64,000 nucleotides of DNA, from contig PUHO01000003.1 in the NCBI GenBank assembly GCA_002995645.1, forward strand, positions 19,869 to 83,868. Direction: 5' to 3'. How positions within the stretch are numbered: the first letter of the stretch is position 1; every line of letters starts with the position of its first letter. Position numbers and translations under genes: made by a program. The notes beneath the pieces were generated by a model. That model searched no databases. It was not told the origin of the DNA and saw only the letters and a program-made list of their open reading frames with translations. Source of the DNA: SAR324 cluster bacterium (GTDB lineage: Bacteria; SAR324; XYD2-FULL-50-16; HCM1). This document shows positions 61,409 through 64,000 of the stretch, piece after piece.

Positions 61409-62026
61409 GTATTTTATTAAATAGGTGTTATGAAATGTATTTTATGCTAATTGCCTATATTATACGCGTTAACGTTACGTTTGCTTTATAAGAATAAAAT
61501 ATTTCTATATTTAGAGTAAATAATATATAGCTTTATTTCAAAACCACGTTATATAATATTTTTTTCAATTCAAATACTTATAATTAAAAAGTAAAAAGTT
61601 AGAGAAATTTTGTGAGAAGGGAAGAAAAAGACGATTATCTTTACTTTTTTGAAAGGTAAGTTGATACAGATTATAAAAGAAATGGGAACGTTTAATATAT
61701 ATTTTTCTATAAGCGGTGGTTACAGAAGAGTATAGGAAGGTTATTTATAATCTTGTATACGTTCTGCTTTTCACTCTAAGAAAATATATGCTAACCTGCC
61801 TACACCGGCAACAAATATAAATAGTAAATAAGGTTTTGTATGCTTGCTAGAAGCTAGAAACGAAATAGGCAGAGGGAAAGAAAAGAAGATAATAAGCAAT
61901 ACCGCCAAGAACAAGATGCGAGTAGGTTATAAATGAGATTTTATGTAGTTAATGGAAGAAAGCAGACGCTAAGTAGGCGTAAACTAGAGAAATGTTTTAA
62001 GTAGGAATAAAAAGAAAGGTAAGAAA
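61409..62026 (-). other. Gene-free stretch between dgoT and tRNA-Asn
   Basis: About 620 AT-rich bases with no credible gene on either strand. Its only recognisable content is the dgoT-like fragment described separately (61740-61935). The base composition is that of decayed DNA. Confidence 0.5.
61740..61935 (-). pseudogene. Decayed fragment matching the dgoT 3' end
   Basis: The first 26 bases on the + strand match those around the dgoT stop (GTTATTTATAATCTTGTATA and 6 more, at 61740 and about 59997). Similarity then fades, but pieces align in order: CACCGGCAACAAATATAAATAGTAAA with the dgoT AACCCGGCAATAAAGAGTAAA region. Near 61897, AATACCGCCAA is followed by ATGCGAGTAGG, against AATACCACCACTT and GTGCGATATGAG in dgoT. 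It is in the same orientation as dgoT but upstream of it. Confidence 0.6.
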
Positions 62027-62102
62027 TGGCTCCCCGAACAAGGCTCGAACTTGTGACAAAGCGGTTAACAGCCGCTCACTCTACCAACTGAGTTATCGGG
62101 GA
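62027..62102 (-). tRNA. tRNA-Asn, anticodon GTT
   Basis: 76-base cloverleaf on the minus strand. Acceptor TCCCCGA pairs with TCGGGGA, discriminator G, encoded CCA at 62027-62029. D arm ACTC...GAGT; anticodon loop CTGTTAACC region with GTT; T arm with GTTCGAGCC. Confidence 0.95.
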
Positions 62103-62116
62103 ACAACATTAATTAA

Positions 62117-62146
62117 AATATAATAAATAAAAATAGTATTTGTCAA
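62117..62146 (-). promoter_or_regulatory. Promoter for tRNA-Asn
   Basis: On the minus strand, perfect TTGACA (62146-62141), 18-base spacer and TATATT (62122-62117). The start would be near 62110, eight bases before the mature 5' end. Confidence 0.6.
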
Positions 62147-62190
62147 GACAAAAAATATTTTTTCTTGCTTTTTATAAAAATGCAATAAGA

Positions 62191-63168
62191 TTAGCTATGT
62201 ATAGGCTTAAAATCAAAAGGAACAAAAGAAATTTTGTCTTTTTTAATAATTTTTTTATTATTATACGTATCTGTTAAATGAAGAGATAAAGTTTCATTAG
62301 AATGCCCTAATTCTCCAGTTGCAACAGTGTATTTGTCTAACTTAAGATTGACTAACGTACGTTTTGGCTTTGCTAATAAAATAGGCGTTTTTTCTTTATA
62401 ATGTTTTTGTAAATCTTCTAGAGAAAGAAGTTTATTTTCTAATACGGCACATAGCTTGTACGTAATATCTTCTTGTAGGATAGAGTTTAACTTTTCTTGT
62501 ATATAAGGCTGCGTCGCTTGATTCTTATAGGTATGTAAAAGAAAATTTTGCAAATGCGAATCTTTTAACGTATCTAGTTGTTGTTTGTTTAAATAGAGAT
62601 CAATAAAAGATTGGAAATTGGTTTTAGAAAAATAAATACGTATGTGATAAAAAATAGTATTTTGCGGAAGTTCATTACTTAATTGTAATGAAAAATTATG
62701 ATCCGTCATTTCTCGTGTAACTATAGTTGTATCAGGGAAGGTCGTTTGCCATGTTGTAAGCAAAGTATTTAGTATGCTTGTTATATGAAAACGTATTTTT
62801 TCTTTTGTTTTCCATTGAGGAGATAGAGTATTAGCAATATAAATAGTTTTTCGCGTGCTAGCTTGCTTTTGTTGCGGTAGCAAGTTAACAATCGATTTGT
62901 CAAAGAATAACATGCCGTCTTGTTGCATTGGCATAAAGTTAAACGGCGCGCAAATAAATTCACTTGTATTTATGCCTATATTTTGTTTAGTAACCAAGTT
63001 AATACGAGAAACTTTAAACAAAAAAGTTAAATTAAAATTATGAATAAAGTAGGCTTTTAACTTAGAAACAAAACGATAAGCAAAGATATCAAGATAGGTT
63101 TGCGCGTTAAGTTGTACGTTTCTATTTTCTGCTAGAGAAAAAGGGATAATTTTTAAAGGTTGATTCAT
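62191..63168 (-). CDS. fliM: Divergent FliM-like switch or secretion protein
   Basis: 325 residues. Its position 4 bases after fliN, its size and its layout suggest a FliM/SpoA-type C-ring protein. The N-terminal half could match the FliM middle domain (LDIFAYRFVSKLKAYFIHNFNL). The C-terminal part (about 265-325, RTLVNLKLDKYTVATGELGH) could be a worn SpoA domain. The usual FliM N-terminal CheY-binding peptide (LSQxEIDAL) and the GGxG motif are both absent. It could instead be a type III secretion C-ring homologue or unrelated. The symbol is tentative. Confidence 0.45.
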   Translation of the reverse strand: MNQPLKIIPFSLAENRNVQLNAQTYLDIFAYRFVSKLKAYFIHNFNLTFLFKVSRINLVTKQNIGINTSEFICAPFNFMPMQQDGMLFFDKSIVNLLPQQKQASTRKTIYIANTLSPQWKTKEKIRFHITSILNTLLTTWQTTFPDTTIVTREMTDHNFSLQLSNELPQNTIFYHIRIYFSKTNFQSFIDLYLNKQQLDTLKDSHLQNFLLHTYKNQATQPYIQEKLNSILQEDITYKLCAVLENKLLSLEDLQKHYKEKTPILLAKPKRTLVNLKLDKYTVATGELGHSNETLSLHLTDTYNNKKIIKKDKISFVPFDFKPIHS

Positions 63169-63172
63169 ATTA

Positions 63173-64000
63173 TTAATCTTCTATTTCCATATTAAGAATA
63201 CGTACGCCAAGTTGTTCATTATTAACAGTAACAATTTCTCCGTTAGCAATTTGTTTTTCGCCAATATAAACGCGTACAGGATCGCCTGCTTTTTTGTCTA
63301 ATAATAAAACGGAACCATTAGAAATATTAAGGATATCGGCGCCTTTCATGTTTGTTTTACCAACTTCAATGCGAACAGTGTGCAGTACTTGTGAAAGTAT
63401 GTTTGTATTCGGATTTTGTGCAATGTGTTCTTTAGTTTTTTCTAATGATATATCTTCTGTTTGCTTTCTTTCAGGAGTGAAAACAAATTTTTTACTATTT
63501 AATTGACTAAGTAACCTATCGCTTTCTTCCATACTTGGAACACGAGGTTCTTTTAAAGAAGTTGGAGTTATAGAAGACGCAAAGTCAGTATTAATATTAA
63601 GTTCTGTTTCGTTATTCGTTTCTTCTTCAGGAGAAAGATCTAAGTCGTTAATATTAAGTTCCGGTTCTTCTTCATGTGAGAAATCAAAGTCAGTATTAAT
63701 ATTAAGTTCTGTTTCGTTCTTCGCTGTTGTTTCTTCAGGAGAAAGATCTAAGTCGTTAATATTAAGTTCCTGTTCTTCATCATGTGAGAAATCAAAGTCA
63801 GTATTAATATTAAGTTCTTCGTTATTTGCTTCTTCTTCAGGAGAAAGAGCTAAATCACCAACATTAAGTTCCTGTTCTTCATCATGTGAGAAATCAAAGT
63901 CAGTATTAATATTAAGTTCTTCATCATGCGATACTTCTTCTTCAGGAGAAAAATCAAAATCATCAATATTAAGTTCAGCATTGTCAGGTGTTTTATTTTT
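63173..64000 (-). CDS. fliN: Flagellar motor switch protein FliN with acidic repeat domain (start beyond window)
   Basis: C-ring protein that forms the base of the rotor and docks export cargo. The C-terminal SpoA domain is clear: HTVRIEVGKTNMKGADIL, ISNGSVLLLDKKAGDPVRVYI and GEIVTVNNEQLGVRI. The reading frame is open from the end of the window through the Met at 63532. The region before that Met is translated in frame and continues the same acidic repeat, so 63532 is not the start. The N-terminal extension (over 150 residues) alternates ELNINDLDLSPEE and ELNINTDFDFSHDEE. Typical FliN has a short variable N-terminus. Confidence 0.85.
   Translation of the reverse strand, partial: KNKTPDNAELNIDDFDFSPEEEVSHDEELNINTDFDFSHDEEQELNVGDLALSPEEEANNEELNINTDFDFSHDEEQELNINDLDLSPEETTAKNETELNINTDFDFSHEEEPELNINDLDLSPEEETNNETELNINTDFASSITPTSLKEPRVPSMEESDRLLSQLNSKKFVFTPERKQTEDISLEKTKEHIAQNPNTNILSQVLHTVRIEVGKTNMKGADILNISNGSVLLLDKKAGDPVRVYIGEKQIANGEIVTVNNEQLGVRILNMEIED
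63585..63985 (-). repeat. About 100-bp tandem repeat encoding an acidic FliN extension
   Basis: Eight half-units begin with GAACTTAATRTT (Glu-Leu-Asn-Ile/Val). They alternate two kinds, one with SPEE and one with SHDEE, so the higher-order unit is about 95-105 bases and occurs four times. All are in frame. The last half-unit (ELNINTDFASS) breaks off at about 63585. Confidence 0.9.

Noticed and set aside
57102..62102. The dgo region considered as an island integrated at tRNA-Asn
   Set aside because: The tRNA 3' end faces the operon, but I found no integrase and no direct repeat of the tRNA end on the far side.

Overview
The window is an AT-rich chromosome segment (about one third G+C by eye) from a Gram-negative (diderm), probably flagellated bacterium. 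Support comes from two lipoproteins, signal peptides on periplasmic enzymes, a TatA/TatB protein, a lytic transglycosylase, and a flagellar-switch FliN with a FliM-like partner. MqnA points to menaquinone made by the futalosine route. An mtEFG1/spdEFG1-type EF-G sits apart from a second EF-G in the str operon. That split is known from Spirochaetes, Planctomycetes and Deltaproteobacteria. A frataxin (CyaY) gene is less expected in such a lineage. I cannot name the genus.

Layout. 1-3.7 kb (minus): cinA, a periplasmic gamma-glutamyltransferase and the start of topA. 3.8-6.9 kb (plus): mqnA and fusA1, closed by a terminator. 6.9-10.2 kb: a decayed repeat array made from the 3' end of an adjacent TPR-protein gene, then that gene. 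10.3-14.5 kb (minus): a channel-like membrane protein, tatB-like, tlpA-like, pyrD and a helical protein of unknown function. 14.7-20.3 kb (plus): ligA, trkA, an AI-2E-family permease and a CDP-glucose 4,6-dehydratase. 20.3-23.2 kb (minus): comEC-like and holA-like. 23.2-25.6 kb: cyaY, an unknown 562-residue protein and a 299-bp tandem duplication of its 3' end. 25.6-29.4 kb (minus): a hybrid histidine kinase and an HD-GYP response regulator. 29.5-34.4 kb: tRNA-Arg(GCG), tRNA-Ser(GGA), the SRP RNA gene, an array of decayed SRP-RNA-derived repeats, then dnaX-ybaB-recR.

34.4-52.5 kb is one very long translation operon (str, S10, spc and alpha clusters: rpsL to rplQ, with secY, adk, infA and rpoA). 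It starts at a good sigma70-type promoter and ends at a strong terminator. rplC (L3) is missing from its universal place between rpsJ and rplD. 52.5-57.1 kb carries a small unknown protein, a soluble lytic transglycosylase, a lipoprotein and a CsgG/TolB-like envelope protein. 57.2-61.3 kb (minus) is a complete D-galactonate operon (dgoT-dgoA-dgoK-dgoD) without a visible regulator. The window ends with tRNA-Asn, a FliM-like gene and a FliN gene with a long acidic repeat domain that runs off the end.

A recurring theme is tandem repetition. Short in-frame repeats occur in ggt (30 bp), dnaX (15 bp, plus a 207-bp duplication) and fliN (about 100 bp). Decayed partial copies lie beside the TPR gene, the 562-residue gene, tRNA-Ser, the SRP RNA gene and dgoT. 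I see no CRISPR array, transposase, phage or defence cassette. The most notable observations are the missing rplC, an A9 run in dnaX that resembles the Thermus slippage site, the 299-bp duplication whose five differences are all synonymous, and the SRP-RNA pseudo-copies.
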